Source: Salmonirosea aquatica (GTDB taxonomy: Bacteria; Bacteroidota; Bacteroidia; Cytophagales; Spirosomataceae). From it: 64,000 nt of DNA. The position numbers and the translations under genes are program-made. The notes below the pieces were generated by a model. The model was not told the DNA's origin and searched no databases. It was given only the letters and a program-made list of their open reading frames with translations. Positions 1-8,676 of the stretch are shown here, piece by piece. The DNA lies in the NCBI RefSeq assembly GCF_009296315.1, contig NZ_WHLY01000002.1, positions 3,640,501 through 3,704,500 of the forward strand, given 5' to 3'. The stretch's first letter is position 1, and every line of letters begins with the position of its first letter.

Positions 1-170
1 ATCCGGTCTGCTTTCTCGTTAAAGGTATCGTAACTCAGTTCAAAACGTACGTACAGCAGCGCAAAAAAACACACGACGATTCCGAGCGTCAGTCCGCCGA
101 TGTTGATGATGGAGTACGTCTTACTTCGGATGAGATTGCGTAGTGTGATTTTTAAATAATTGCGGAGCAT
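1..170 (-). CDS. ABC transporter permease, N-terminal fragment (runs off window)
   Basis: Only the first 56 codons are inside the window; the gene continues past position 1. The ATG at 168-170 opens a product beginning MLRNYLKITLRNLIRSK, followed by one hydrophobic segment (about residues 20-43) and the FELSYDTFNEKADR stretch. The same start pattern (MLxNYxKIxxRNL, one membrane helix, then a LSFD/LSYD motif) opens every permease in the downstream array, so this is the next member of the tandem family. It lies 60 bp beyond the stop of its neighbour and is probably cotranscribed. The FtsX domains themselves are not visible here. Confidence 0.85.
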   Translation of the reverse strand, partial: MLRNYLKITLRNLIRSKTYSIINIGGLTLGIVVCFFALLYVRFELSYDTFNEKADR

Positions 171-230
171 AGAATACGATAGTGAATTTTAAGCCAATAG
201 CTATCAGCCAATGGCCGTTGGCTTTTTGGT
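171..230. repeat. intergenic spacer repeat, copy 1
   Basis: This 60-bp spacer between two permease genes aligns along its whole length with 13481-13540 (about three quarters identical by eye), including AATTTTAAGCCAATAGCTAT and the stop-proximal TCATTCCGACCT. It contains AAGCCAA and TTGGCTT as an inverted pair. It marks duplication of a permease-spacer-permease unit. Confidence 0.8.
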
Positions 231-2609
231 TCATTCCGACCTAAGACTCTTCACCGGGTTTGCCGAGGCCGCCTTGACGGCCTGGTAACTCATGGTGAGG
301 AAAGCCACCAGCAAAGACATGGCACCCGCCAACAAGAATGCCCATACGGGTACTTCGATGCGGTAGGCAAAATCCTGCAACCAGGTATCTACCCCGTACC
401 AGGCGATGGGCGCGGCCACAACGAGGGCAATCAATACTAGTTTCAGGAAGTCACGGGACAGTAAGCCCACGATGCTGGAAACCGAAGCGCCCATCACTTT
501 CCGGATGCCGATTTCCCTGGTCCGTTGCTCGGCGGTGAAAGCGATGAGGCCCAGTAAACCGAGGCAGGAAATAAAAATGGACAAGCCGGCAAATAAGCCA
601 AATACCCGCGAGGTCTGGATTTCCTTACGGTAGGTTTTGTCAAAAGCTTCGTCGAGAAAGCTATATTCAAAGGGGTAGTTGGGGAATTGTTTCTGCCAGG
701 CTTTCTTCAATAAAGGTACGGTGGCAGCCAGGTCGCCGCCCTGCATTTTGAGCGCCAACGGACCCCAGGTGACGTTGTCGAGAAGCATCATCGGCATGAT
801 TTTGCTTTTCAGATCCATCTGGTTGAAGTCTTCTACGACTCCGATGATCTGACCATTGACCGGTACTTCGGCATAGCTCCCGTCGGCGTTGTATTGGTAG
901 GACATGTAGCCGATGGTCTGGCCCAGCTTCCAGCCATATTTTTCCACGGCCGTTCGGTTGACCACAAAATTGCTCTGATCGGCCGTGTTATCACTTTGGA
1001 AGAAACGTCCCTCCGCTAGCTTGATTCCGAAGACCGACTGGAAATGACTGTCGACGTACAACTGCCCGATCGCTACGTCATCCTGTGGTCCGGTGACTGA
1101 CTGAGGAGATAATTTATTGATCGTCATTCCGCTGCCGGGCAGCAGCGACACCCGCGTCATATCTTCCACGCCGGCCAACTGCCTCAATTCGCTCTGAAAA
1201 GCAGATTTTAGATTTTCGGGCGCCAGGGCAGGCAGGTCGAGCGTAAGTACCTGCTCACGATCGTAACCCAGATCCCTGGTTTGTATGTACCTAAGCTGAT
1301 TCATGATCACAAGGGTAGCCACCAGCATCACGATTGAAATCGCAAACTGAACCACGACTAGTCCCCGGCGCACATACGCCCGGCCGCTATTGGGTAAAAG
1401 GTAGTTTTTAAGTACCCTGACCGGATTGAAATTCGACAAAACGAAAGCGGGGTACATCCCGGTGAGCAGACTCGTCAGTGCCACGAAGCCAACCAGCAAG
1501 CCCAGTTTTGAGGGGGTGAGCAAGGGTGCGAGCGTCAGATTCTTATCAGCAAAGTCGTTGAAAAAGGGTAGGGCTACCTGCGCCAGCAGGAGTGCAACCA
1601 GGGTGGCGATCAGCGTAAAAATAAACGACTCACCCATGAATTGCCTGATCAGCTGCGCACGCTCTGCGCCCATCGCTTTGCGCACACCTACCTCCCGTGC
1701 CCGCAGTGTCGATCGCGCCGACGAAAGGTTCAGGTAGTTGAAGCACGCCAGTAACAAAATGCATAAGGCCACGGCCGAGAAAATGCGCACGAACTCGATG
1801 GCATTGGTGGCCCGCACCCGTTCGTCCATCCGGTGGCGGAGGTAAATGTCGCGCAGCGGAATCACGTCCAGTTTCCAGGCCGTTCCGTTGGGGTCGTTGG
1901 TTGCTTTGAGGACATTGGGTAATTGTTTGCCGATCTGCTCGAAAGTAGTCCCCGGACTCATCAGAAAATAAGTCATGCCGACAAAATCCCAGTAGGAGCC
2001 GTTGTTCTCATCGGACAGGGATCTCTCATTCTGATTGGACGCAATGAAATCAATGGGTAGGTGGGTGTTTTCGGGTGTGTTTTTCATGACCCCCGACACC
2101 GTAAATGTGACTTTCTGTGGGATAAAAGTATCGAGTGCCTGCCCGATGGGCGACGAATTGCCAAAGTACTTGGCGGCCATACGTTCTGAAATCACGATCT
2201 GCCTGGGCAGAGCCAGAGCTTCTTTCATGCTCCCTTCCACCATCGGGAATGCAAATATTTTGGTCAGATTGGTATCCACCAGGCAAAAGCGACTCTCGTA
2301 AGCCGCCAGGTCGCGCCGCGATACCAGGGCCCGCCGGGGGGAAACCTGCGTGACTGCTTCAATACCCGCTTGTCTACGAAGCAATGGACTAAACGTGGAA
2401 CCGCTCGAAGAAGAGTTGGGAAACTGCTGGAAAAGTCCGATCCGGTCGGCTTGGGGCTGGTTGGTATCGAAACTGAGAACATCCAGCACATACAGCGTAA
2501 TGATGAGGCAGGTAGCCAGCCCTACCGACAAACCAGCGATGTTGATGAAGGAGTACGTCCGGTTCTTGACGAGGTTACGGACGGCAATTTTCAGGTAGTT
2601 TTGTAGCAT
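231..2609 (-). CDS. FtsX/MacB-family ABC transporter permease
   Basis: A 792-residue integral membrane protein. By eye it has one helix near residues 20-42, a large extracytoplasmic MacB-type core domain, a cluster of three helices forming the first FtsX domain, a second core domain, and a second FtsX domain with three helices ending in NPVKSLRSE. Cytoplasmic coupling motifs are AREVGVRKAMGA after helix 2 and TREIGIRKVMGAS after helix 6. Known relatives work with a separate ATPase in efflux or lipoprotein/peptide handling by mechanotransmission, not classical transport. No ATPase lies nearby, so the partner must be encoded elsewhere. The substrate cannot be told from sequence. It sits 81 bp after the previous permease, probably in one transcript. 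Confidence 0.93.
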   Translation of the reverse strand: MLQNYLKIAVRNLVKNRTYSFINIAGLSVGLATCLIITLYVLDVLSFDTNQPQADRIGLFQQFPNSSSSGSTFSPLLRRQAGIEAVTQVSPRRALVSRRDLAAYESRFCLVDTNLTKIFAFPMVEGSMKEALALPRQIVISERMAAKYFGNSSPIGQALDTFIPQKVTFTVSGVMKNTPENTHLPIDFIASNQNERSLSDENNGSYWDFVGMTYFLMSPGTTFEQIGKQLPNVLKATNDPNGTAWKLDVIPLRDIYLRHRMDERVRATNAIEFVRIFSAVALCILLLACFNYLNLSSARSTLRAREVGVRKAMGAERAQLIRQFMGESFIFTLIATLVALLLAQVALPFFNDFADKNLTLAPLLTPSKLGLLVGFVALTSLLTGMYPAFVLSNFNPVRVLKNYLLPNSGRAYVRRGLVVVQFAISIVMLVATLVIMNQLRYIQTRDLGYDREQVLTLDLPALAPENLKSAFQSELRQLAGVEDMTRVSLLPGSGMTINKLSPQSVTGPQDDVAIGQLYVDSHFQSVFGIKLAEGRFFQSDNTADQSNFVVNRTAVEKYGWKLGQTIGYMSYQYNADGSYAEVPVNGQIIGVVEDFNQMDLKSKIMPMMLLDNVTWGPLALKMQGGDLAATVPLLKKAWQKQFPNYPFEYSFLDEAFDKTYRKEIQTSRVFGLFAGLSIFISCLGLLGLIAFTAEQRTREIGIRKVMGASVSSIVGLLSRDFLKLVLIALVVAAPIAWYGVDTWLQDFAYRIEVPVWAFLLAGAMSLLVAFLTMSYQAVKAASANPVKSLRSE

Positions 2610-2690
2610 AGTGGGTCCGAATTAGTAGGTTTTCGAAGAATACAGACAGAAAGTACATCCCTTAGCCGGGAATGGGGGGAATCCCTCCCC

Positions 2691-5105
2691 TTATTCGCTT
2701 CGCAATGAGGTCACTGGATTTCGAAGAGCGGCCCGTACGGCGTGAATACTCACCGTAGCCAATGCGATAAGCAATGCTCCTGCACCCGCCGCTGCCATGC
2801 TCCACCACGCTACAGGTACCCGGTAGGGAAAGTCGGATAGCCAGGCATCCATGGTATACCAGGCTAAGGGTACTGCCATCACGATGGCGATTAATACCAG
2901 CTTTAGAAAATCCTTACTCAGTAATCCCACCAGCGAACTGACATCTGCGCCTAGTACCTTACGGATGCCGATTTCCTTCGTACGGTTGCGAATCACCATG
3001 AGTGCGATGGCAAACAGACCTACGCAGCACAGCAGAATCGCTAATCCCGCCGCCGTCATGAATACTTTTGCAATACGCTCTTCCTTTTTGTATTGCCTGC
3101 TGGTATTTTCATCCAGAAAAGAGCCCAGAAATTCAGATTTTGGAGCAAACGAAAGGTACGTGCGTTCGAGCAGTTGCATGGCCTGTGCGGGGTTGCCATT
3201 GATTTTTACGAATAGGTAGTAGATACCAAAAGGCTTGTTAAAGAACAGCGTCATGGACTCCACTTTGCGATGCAACGACTCGAAGTGGTAGTCGCGCACG
3301 ATACCGATGATTGTCTTGCCGCCATCGATAGCCACTGTTTTTCCAATCAAGTTTTTTCCACCGCCGAGCTGCCGGGCCATCGTTTCATTAATAATACAGG
3401 CGCTGGTGCTGTCGGTAGAAAACTGACGGTTAAAGCTGCGGCCTGCGACCAGGTCGAGGCCCAATGTTTCCACGTAGTCGAAATCCACATTCAGGCCATT
3501 GGTCTGGTAGTTTTTGCCTTCCATATCAAAACCGAAGACGGACTTGAACCCGCTGTTGTCCCGGCCGGAACCGAGATTATTATCAGCACCGGTAATGCTT
3601 ACAATGCTGGTCTGACCGGATAGTTCGTTGCGAAAGTGATTGAGCAATCGATAGCCATCGATGCCGTTGCCGATCGGGATACTTACCACCTGCTCCCGGT
3701 CGAAGCCGAGGGGCTTATTACGCAGGTAATTAATCTGGCTCCATACCACCAGGGTACAGGCAATCAGCCCTACCGAAATGACAAACTGGACGATGATGAG
3801 TGAGTTACGGATGCCGCCGCTTACGATCCCCGATTTGACTTTCCCTTTTAGCACCTCTACCGTATTGAAACGGGAAACGATCCAGGCAGGGTACCCGCCC
3901 GCTAGTGCGGTAACAAGGATAAAAGTCAGTAGCAGGGTAGCAAGTACCTCAGGCCGTAGCAATTGCACGATTTTTATTTCCCCATTCATGAGGGCGTTGT
4001 ACTCGGGCATCAAGGCATATGCACCCGCCAGCCCCACAACCAGCGCCCCCAAACTGATGAGTAAAGCCTCACCCCAAAACTGTCCTACGACCTGTGCGCG
4101 CAGTGCCCCTAAGGCCTTGCGCATGCCTACCTCTTTGGCACGACCCAAAGACCGGGCAATGGATAGGTTGATGAAGTTGATGCTGGCAATCAAAATTACC
4201 AGCAGGGCAATACCTAGCAACAGGTAAGGAATGTAGGGGTCGATGGAATGGCTGCCCACCATTTTATTAAAATGCTCGTCGGCAAAAGGCAACAGTCGTG
4301 TGCTGATCACCTCACCGCGCTCGTCACCCTGGAAGCCCGCTTTATGGGCAAAGTCGATGTCTTTTTGGTAGTACTTAGCTGTAAAAGGCATCAAACGACG
4401 CTCAAAATCAAGATAATCCACACCTTCGGCCAACTGAATGTAGACATCATGATTTTTGGAGGTCCAGCGGTCTTTATTTTCCTGGTACTCGGGAAATGCC
4501 TCGAAGCGAATCAGACAATCTCCTTCAATGGTCGAATTGTCCGGAGCATCGGCCAGAATGCCCGCTACGGTAAAGGGCTGCATACCCCGACCTATATCGG
4601 CCATCAGGGTTTTTCCGATCGGATTTACATCGCCAAAAAATGATTTAGCCTGTTTCTCCCGCAGAACGATATTGTCCAGTTGATTTAGTGCGGTTTCCCG
4701 GCTACCGGCGAGCAGTTCGAACGAGAACATGTACAGGTAATCAGGATCGACATAGTTGACATCCGATTCAAAGGATTTGTCGCCAATGCGCACCAGCATT
4801 CCTCCATCCAAACGACGCGTGGCGTGCTTTACTTCAGCGGGAAACTCCGCTTTGATCGAAGGCTGCATCGGGATGGGCATGGCTGCCCCATAATCTACTT
4901 TTTCGGGCCGGCTGACCTTGAAGTAAAGTTTGTAAATCCGGTCTTTATTGGCTTGAAAATCATCGAACGACAATTCAAACTGAGCCGTCAGGAACATCAG
5001 AATAGCCGCTATGAAAGCCACCGACAAACCCAGGAAATTGATAGACGACAGTACTTTTTCGCGCCGGATGTTGCGCAATGCTATTTTGAGATAATTTTTT
5101 AACAT
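2691..5105 (-). CDS. FtsX/MacB-family ABC transporter permease
   Basis: An 804-residue permease of the same tandem family, starting MLKNYLKIALRNIRREK and ending NPVTSLRSE (T where the paralogues have K). Order of parts: helix at about 20-43, MacB-type periplasmic core, first FtsX block with AKEVGMRKALGA, second core, second FtsX block with TKEIGIRKVLGADVSS and the LLSKDFLKLVLIA helix. It follows the small exported-protein gene by 51 bp on the same strand. The sequence has diverged strongly from its neighbours in the two periplasmic domains while the cytoplasmic motifs stay fixed, as expected if the paralogues share an ATPase but contact different partners (inference). Confidence 0.93.
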   Translation of the reverse strand: MLKNYLKIALRNIRREKVLSSINFLGLSVAFIAAILMFLTAQFELSFDDFQANKDRIYKLYFKVSRPEKVDYGAAMPIPMQPSIKAEFPAEVKHATRRLDGGMLVRIGDKSFESDVNYVDPDYLYMFSFELLAGSRETALNQLDNIVLREKQAKSFFGDVNPIGKTLMADIGRGMQPFTVAGILADAPDNSTIEGDCLIRFEAFPEYQENKDRWTSKNHDVYIQLAEGVDYLDFERRLMPFTAKYYQKDIDFAHKAGFQGDERGEVISTRLLPFADEHFNKMVGSHSIDPYIPYLLLGIALLVILIASINFINLSIARSLGRAKEVGMRKALGALRAQVVGQFWGEALLISLGALVVGLAGAYALMPEYNALMNGEIKIVQLLRPEVLATLLLTFILVTALAGGYPAWIVSRFNTVEVLKGKVKSGIVSGGIRNSLIIVQFVISVGLIACTLVVWSQINYLRNKPLGFDREQVVSIPIGNGIDGYRLLNHFRNELSGQTSIVSITGADNNLGSGRDNSGFKSVFGFDMEGKNYQTNGLNVDFDYVETLGLDLVAGRSFNRQFSTDSTSACIINETMARQLGGGKNLIGKTVAIDGGKTIIGIVRDYHFESLHRKVESMTLFFNKPFGIYYLFVKINGNPAQAMQLLERTYLSFAPKSEFLGSFLDENTSRQYKKEERIAKVFMTAAGLAILLCCVGLFAIALMVIRNRTKEIGIRKVLGADVSSLVGLLSKDFLKLVLIAIVMAVPLAWYTMDAWLSDFPYRVPVAWWSMAAAGAGALLIALATVSIHAVRAALRNPVTSLRSE

Positions 5106-5156
5106 GGCAGGCAGGTTTTGATCTGGCTTATGACCAGGAATCAGGAAAGTCGGTTT

Positions 5157-5675
5157 TTAGCTGCTTTTAGGCGTGAACCCGATGCTTTCCTCCGCTTCTT
5201 CGATCCGTTTCTGAATCTCTTTTTCGGTTCGTCCCTCTTTGTCGATGGTGATCTCAAAACTATGCTCTTCTCCGTTGCGCATGTACTCGTAAATGACTTT
5301 GATGCGATGGGCAACGGTATCTTCCTCGATTGTTTTTTTGAAGGGTGCTACCGGTTCGGTCGACGCTACCACCACAGCCACCGGTGGCTGTGGTGCTGCG
5401 GCCGGACTCTCTAGTGGGGCGGCGGCCGTATAGGCTTTACCTCCCTCCGCTTTCTCTGCGGCCAGTACGCGGCTCACCAGGGCGTCCTTGTCGGCTTCGC
5501 TCATGCCCCGCACGTCGTAGGTATTGGAGTAATAATAGGTCTTGCCGTTTGCCTGACGATCGATCCGGATCGTCAGGCGTTTGCCGTCGTCATCGATTTC
5601 CTGGTGGTACGATGACCGCTGGGCTACTGATGCAAGGCCCATCAATAGAAGAAAGAGTGTGTTTAGTGTTTTCAT
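5157..5675 (-). CDS. small exported protein with internal duplication
   Basis: A 172-residue protein with a clear signal peptide (MKTLNTLFLLLMGLASVAQ), so it is exported to the periplasm or beyond. A Pro/Ala-rich linker at about residues 85-120 separates two similar halves. Each half has a charged beta-like stretch with NG and a Y/F-rich segment, then a charged helix (SEADKDALVSRVLAAEKA in the first, TEKEIQKRIEEAEESIG in the second). I do not recognise the family. It lies between a decayed permease (13 bp upstream) and a complete permease (51 bp downstream) on the same strand, so it is probably part of the array transcript and might be an accessory of these systems. Confidence 0.75.
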   Translation of the reverse strand: MKTLNTLFLLLMGLASVAQRSSYHQEIDDDGKRLTIRIDRQANGKTYYYSNTYDVRGMSEADKDALVSRVLAAEKAEGGKAYTAAAPLESPAAAPQPPVAVVVASTEPVAPFKKTIEEDTVAHRIKVIYEYMRNGEEHSFEITIDKEGRTEKEIQKRIEEAEESIGFTPKSS

Positions 5676-5688
5676 AGGTTTTCGGTTT

Positions 5689-5972
5689 CTATTCGGTTCT
5701 CAGGAATTTGACAGGATTCATCAGCGCGGCCTTCATGGCCTGGCAACGCACTGTTAGTAGCGCGATACCCAATGCCACGCACAAAGAACCACCTTTCGAT
5801 GTCGATCTCATAGGCAAAACCCTGCAGCCATCTCAAAGGACTGGGGGGTACCTTCAAGAACCGCATTGAGCTTTTGTCCGATTGCCTGATCCAGGGCAAT
5901 AGAAAATCGCTGCATCGACCACGATCGGTTGTGCAGGTTGCGAAAGGCAATTTTGAGGTAGTTCGTGAACAT
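5689..5972 (-). pseudogene. decayed ABC permease remnant
   Basis: Reading from the ATG at 5970-5972, the product starts MFTNYLKIAFRNL, the family N-terminus, then loses similarity and stops. A second frame holds WLQGFAYEIDIE, matching the segment before the last helix (compare WLQDFAYRIEV in the neighbour), and a third gives ALLTVRCQAMKAALMNPVKFLRTE up to a TAG at 5689. So the N-terminal tip and C-terminal tail of an 800-residue permease are joined, with about 700 codons deleted and at least one frameshift. This is an inactive internal deletion of a former array member. Confidence 0.88.
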
Positions 5973-6055
5973 GGCCAGGGCAGTGGTTTCTGGAGCGGGA
6001 AGCGGAGATATAGGGTACCCTCTTTCCTCCCGGCATTTTGCCTTTGGTACTATTT

Positions 6056-6072
6056 AAAAAGCCATGCCAAAA
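6056..6072 (-). promoter_or_regulatory. 17-bp motif shared with 16238-16254 (sigma-54-like)
   Basis: The minus strand reads TTTTGGCATGGCTTTTT about 85 bp upstream of the permease remnant. A copy with one difference lies upstream of the first permease of the array at 16238-16254. The TTGGCA part matches a sigma-54 -24 element, but the -12 GC is not intact, so a promoter role is only a suggestion. Confidence 0.35.
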
Positions 6073-6239
6073 TTTTTAAGCTTTGATAGTCAGAATATTA
6101 AATATTTTTCTATTCAAAAATCGTTCAAAATCGGACAGCTTGAACGCATTAGCGAACAGCCGATAACCCGTGCCGGTCTACTGGGCCGATAGCACCAAAA
6201 TAGTTTGTTACCGAAGTTGTTCGGGAAAAGGGTCAACGG

Positions 6240-8633
6240 TCATTCACTCCGCAGTGACTTCACCGGGTTTACTACGGCGGCTTTAATCGATTGGTAACTT
6301 ACCGTTAAAAAAGCCACTATGACTGACAACAAACCAGCCATCCCGAAAACCCACCAGGGCATGGCTATATGATAAGCATAGCTTTCGAGCCAGCCGTTGA
6401 GAAAGTACCAGGCCACAGGCGTGGCAATCACCAAGGCTACCAAAACCAGTTTGAGGAAGTCTTTGGAGAGCAAGGCCGTAATGCCCGCCACGCTGGCTCC
6501 CAGTACCTTCCTGACGCCGATTTCCTTGGTGCGCTGCTCGGCGGTGAATGCCGCCAGGCCGAATAATCCCAGGCAGGCGATCAGAATGGCCGTAATGGAA
6601 AAGAACAGTACGATCCGGGCCGTGCGTTGCTCGGAGGCATACAAGGTCGCTACTACATCATCCAGGAACTTGAAATCGAAAGCCGAATTGGGAATGGCTT
6701 TTTTGAATTCTCTTTCCAAGGTGGCTACGTTGTCGGACAACTTGCCACCCCGGAACCGTACCAGTAAATTGTTGCGTCCTTCCGAATTGCTGTTGTGGAA
6801 AGCGTAGGCGCCGATGGGCCGGTGAAACGTATCGAAGTGAAAATCTTCCATGACACCCACAATGGTGGCACGATTGTATCCGAACAAATTATAGGCGGTT
6901 TTGCCAACGGCTTCTTCGGGCGTGAGGCCCAGGAAATCAACGGCGGTTTTGTTCACCACCACCTGCACCGTCGTGTCTTGGTCGGAGGTTTTTTCGGGTA
7001 GAGTGGTACCTGCCAGGAGTTTGATGCCTAGCGTTTTCAGAATTTCCGGAGTAGCACGGTTGGTCTGAATCGCCGCTCCTTCTTCGGTGGATCCATCTTT
7101 GGACAATGTCCGTCCGCTGGCACTTGCGCCGGGGTAGGACTGCGCCCGTGCGATATCACTCACAAAACTCAACCCTTTGAATTGGTTCATCAGGCTATTG
7201 ATCTGCTCCGAACTTTCGGCACCCTGTGTCGAAATAGCCATAACCCGCTCGGCCTCGTAGCCCAGATCGTTTTCCTGCACAAACTGCAACTGACGATAAA
7301 ACACAAAGGTGGCAATCATCAGAATAATGGAGGCCGTAAACTGCGCGACCACCAAGCCTTTGCGGACCCAGGCCGTAGAAAGGCTGTTTTGGCCCCCGCG
7401 ATTGAACAGGCTCAGGGGCGAAAATGACGACAGCATCAGCGCCGGATACGAACCCGCCACCAGCGAAAGTACCACAATGGCCGCGCCAATGCTGGTGAAT
7501 ACGGGAACGCTGAACAAACTGCCGAACGAAATTTCCTTATCGGCGATGGAATTGAACAGCGGCAAGAGCCCGAAAAGCAACGCAAAACCCACCAGTACAG
7601 CCACGAAAACCATAATAAAAGCCTCGACGTAAAACCGGGTGATCAGCGTGGTCTGTGTAGCCCCTACCACTTTGTTTATGCCCACCTCTTTACGCCGCTT
7701 CTGCGACTGCGCCGTAGCCAGATTCATGTAGTTGATGCAGGCAATGAGCAAAATGCCAAGCGCCAGCACGATCAGGATATTGACCTGCTGACTATCGCCT
7801 ACCCGCGTGGTGCTGGCATTTGAAATTTTGGTCGAATGCAGGTGCACGTCGGTCAAAGGCTGTAGCCAGAACCGGAACCATTGGTTCTCTTTTTCGACGT
7901 TCTTGTCCAGTACCTGATTGATTTTCGTTTCCACGGTCTTCATGGAAGCATTTTGGTTCAGCAAAAAATAGGTTTCGTAGCTGGCATTGCTCCAATGCTG
8001 GCCTTCATTGGCCCATTTGATGGTCGAAAACGAGCCGATCAGATCGGGGTCGAGGGTAGAGTTTTGCGGGAAATCTTCGTACACCGCGCTAACGGTTACG
8101 TTATAGTCATGATCCACATTGAGGGGCTTGCCCACCGGGTCGGTATCGCCGAAGTACTTGCGGGCCGTACTACGGCTGAGCATGATTTTATTCGGGGCGT
8201 CGAGGGCTGTTTTGGGATTGCCGTACACCAGCGGAATATCAAAAAGAGTGAATAGGCCCGGGTCCGACCAGTACAGTTTACGCTCGGCGAATTTGTCCTG
8301 TTGGCTGTTCACAAAGGCCGTTTTGCCAAAGGAATGGTAGAGCAAGCGGGCATACGCCTTGATTTCGGGAATTTCTTCCGTCATGGTAGGGCCAATATTG
8401 TTAGGTACCGAGGCCCAATCACTACTTTTTCCATCGAAGATGGCCGTTAGTCCTACACGATATATTTCCCCGGAATTTTTGTGGTAGGTATCGAAGGAAA
8501 GTTCTTCTTGGGTATACAGGAAGAGGTACATGAAGATGGCAACGCCCACCGACAACCCCAGCAGGTTGAGCGACGAGAATAGCCCATTTTTCAACAAGTT
8601 TCGCCAGGCAATTTTAAAGTGATTTTTGAGCAT
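6240..8633 (-). CDS. FtsX/MacB-family ABC transporter permease
   Basis: A 797-residue member of the tandem family (start MLKNHFKIAWRNLLKNG, end NPVKSLRSE). It carries the N-terminal helix, MacB-type core, FtsX block with RKEVGINKVVGA, a second core, and the C-terminal FtsX block with AEQRTKEIGVRKVLGASVAGI. The N in INKVVGA replaces the Arg found at the equivalent site in most paralogues. It is 43 bp after the upstream permease. Downstream there is a 267-bp gap before the decayed copy, so this may be the last gene of the first transcription unit of the array. Confidence 0.93.
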   Translation of the reverse strand: MLKNHFKIAWRNLLKNGLFSSLNLLGLSVGVAIFMYLFLYTQEELSFDTYHKNSGEIYRVGLTAIFDGKSSDWASVPNNIGPTMTEEIPEIKAYARLLYHSFGKTAFVNSQQDKFAERKLYWSDPGLFTLFDIPLVYGNPKTALDAPNKIMLSRSTARKYFGDTDPVGKPLNVDHDYNVTVSAVYEDFPQNSTLDPDLIGSFSTIKWANEGQHWSNASYETYFLLNQNASMKTVETKINQVLDKNVEKENQWFRFWLQPLTDVHLHSTKISNASTTRVGDSQQVNILIVLALGILLIACINYMNLATAQSQKRRKEVGINKVVGATQTTLITRFYVEAFIMVFVAVLVGFALLFGLLPLFNSIADKEISFGSLFSVPVFTSIGAAIVVLSLVAGSYPALMLSSFSPLSLFNRGGQNSLSTAWVRKGLVVAQFTASIILMIATFVFYRQLQFVQENDLGYEAERVMAISTQGAESSEQINSLMNQFKGLSFVSDIARAQSYPGASASGRTLSKDGSTEEGAAIQTNRATPEILKTLGIKLLAGTTLPEKTSDQDTTVQVVVNKTAVDFLGLTPEEAVGKTAYNLFGYNRATIVGVMEDFHFDTFHRPIGAYAFHNSNSEGRNNLLVRFRGGKLSDNVATLEREFKKAIPNSAFDFKFLDDVVATLYASEQRTARIVLFFSITAILIACLGLFGLAAFTAEQRTKEIGVRKVLGASVAGITALLSKDFLKLVLVALVIATPVAWYFLNGWLESYAYHIAMPWWVFGMAGLLSVIVAFLTVSYQSIKAAVVNPVKSLRSE

Positions 8634-8676
8634 GGTTTGGGTAGTTAGATTTTATGTCAAAGCCGATGTTATTTTT

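Noticed and set aside
171-230. AAGCCAA / TTGGCTT inverted pair as a terminator
   Set aside because: On the transcribed (minus) strand the stem is not followed by a T tract, and the second copy of the spacer has lost the pairing.
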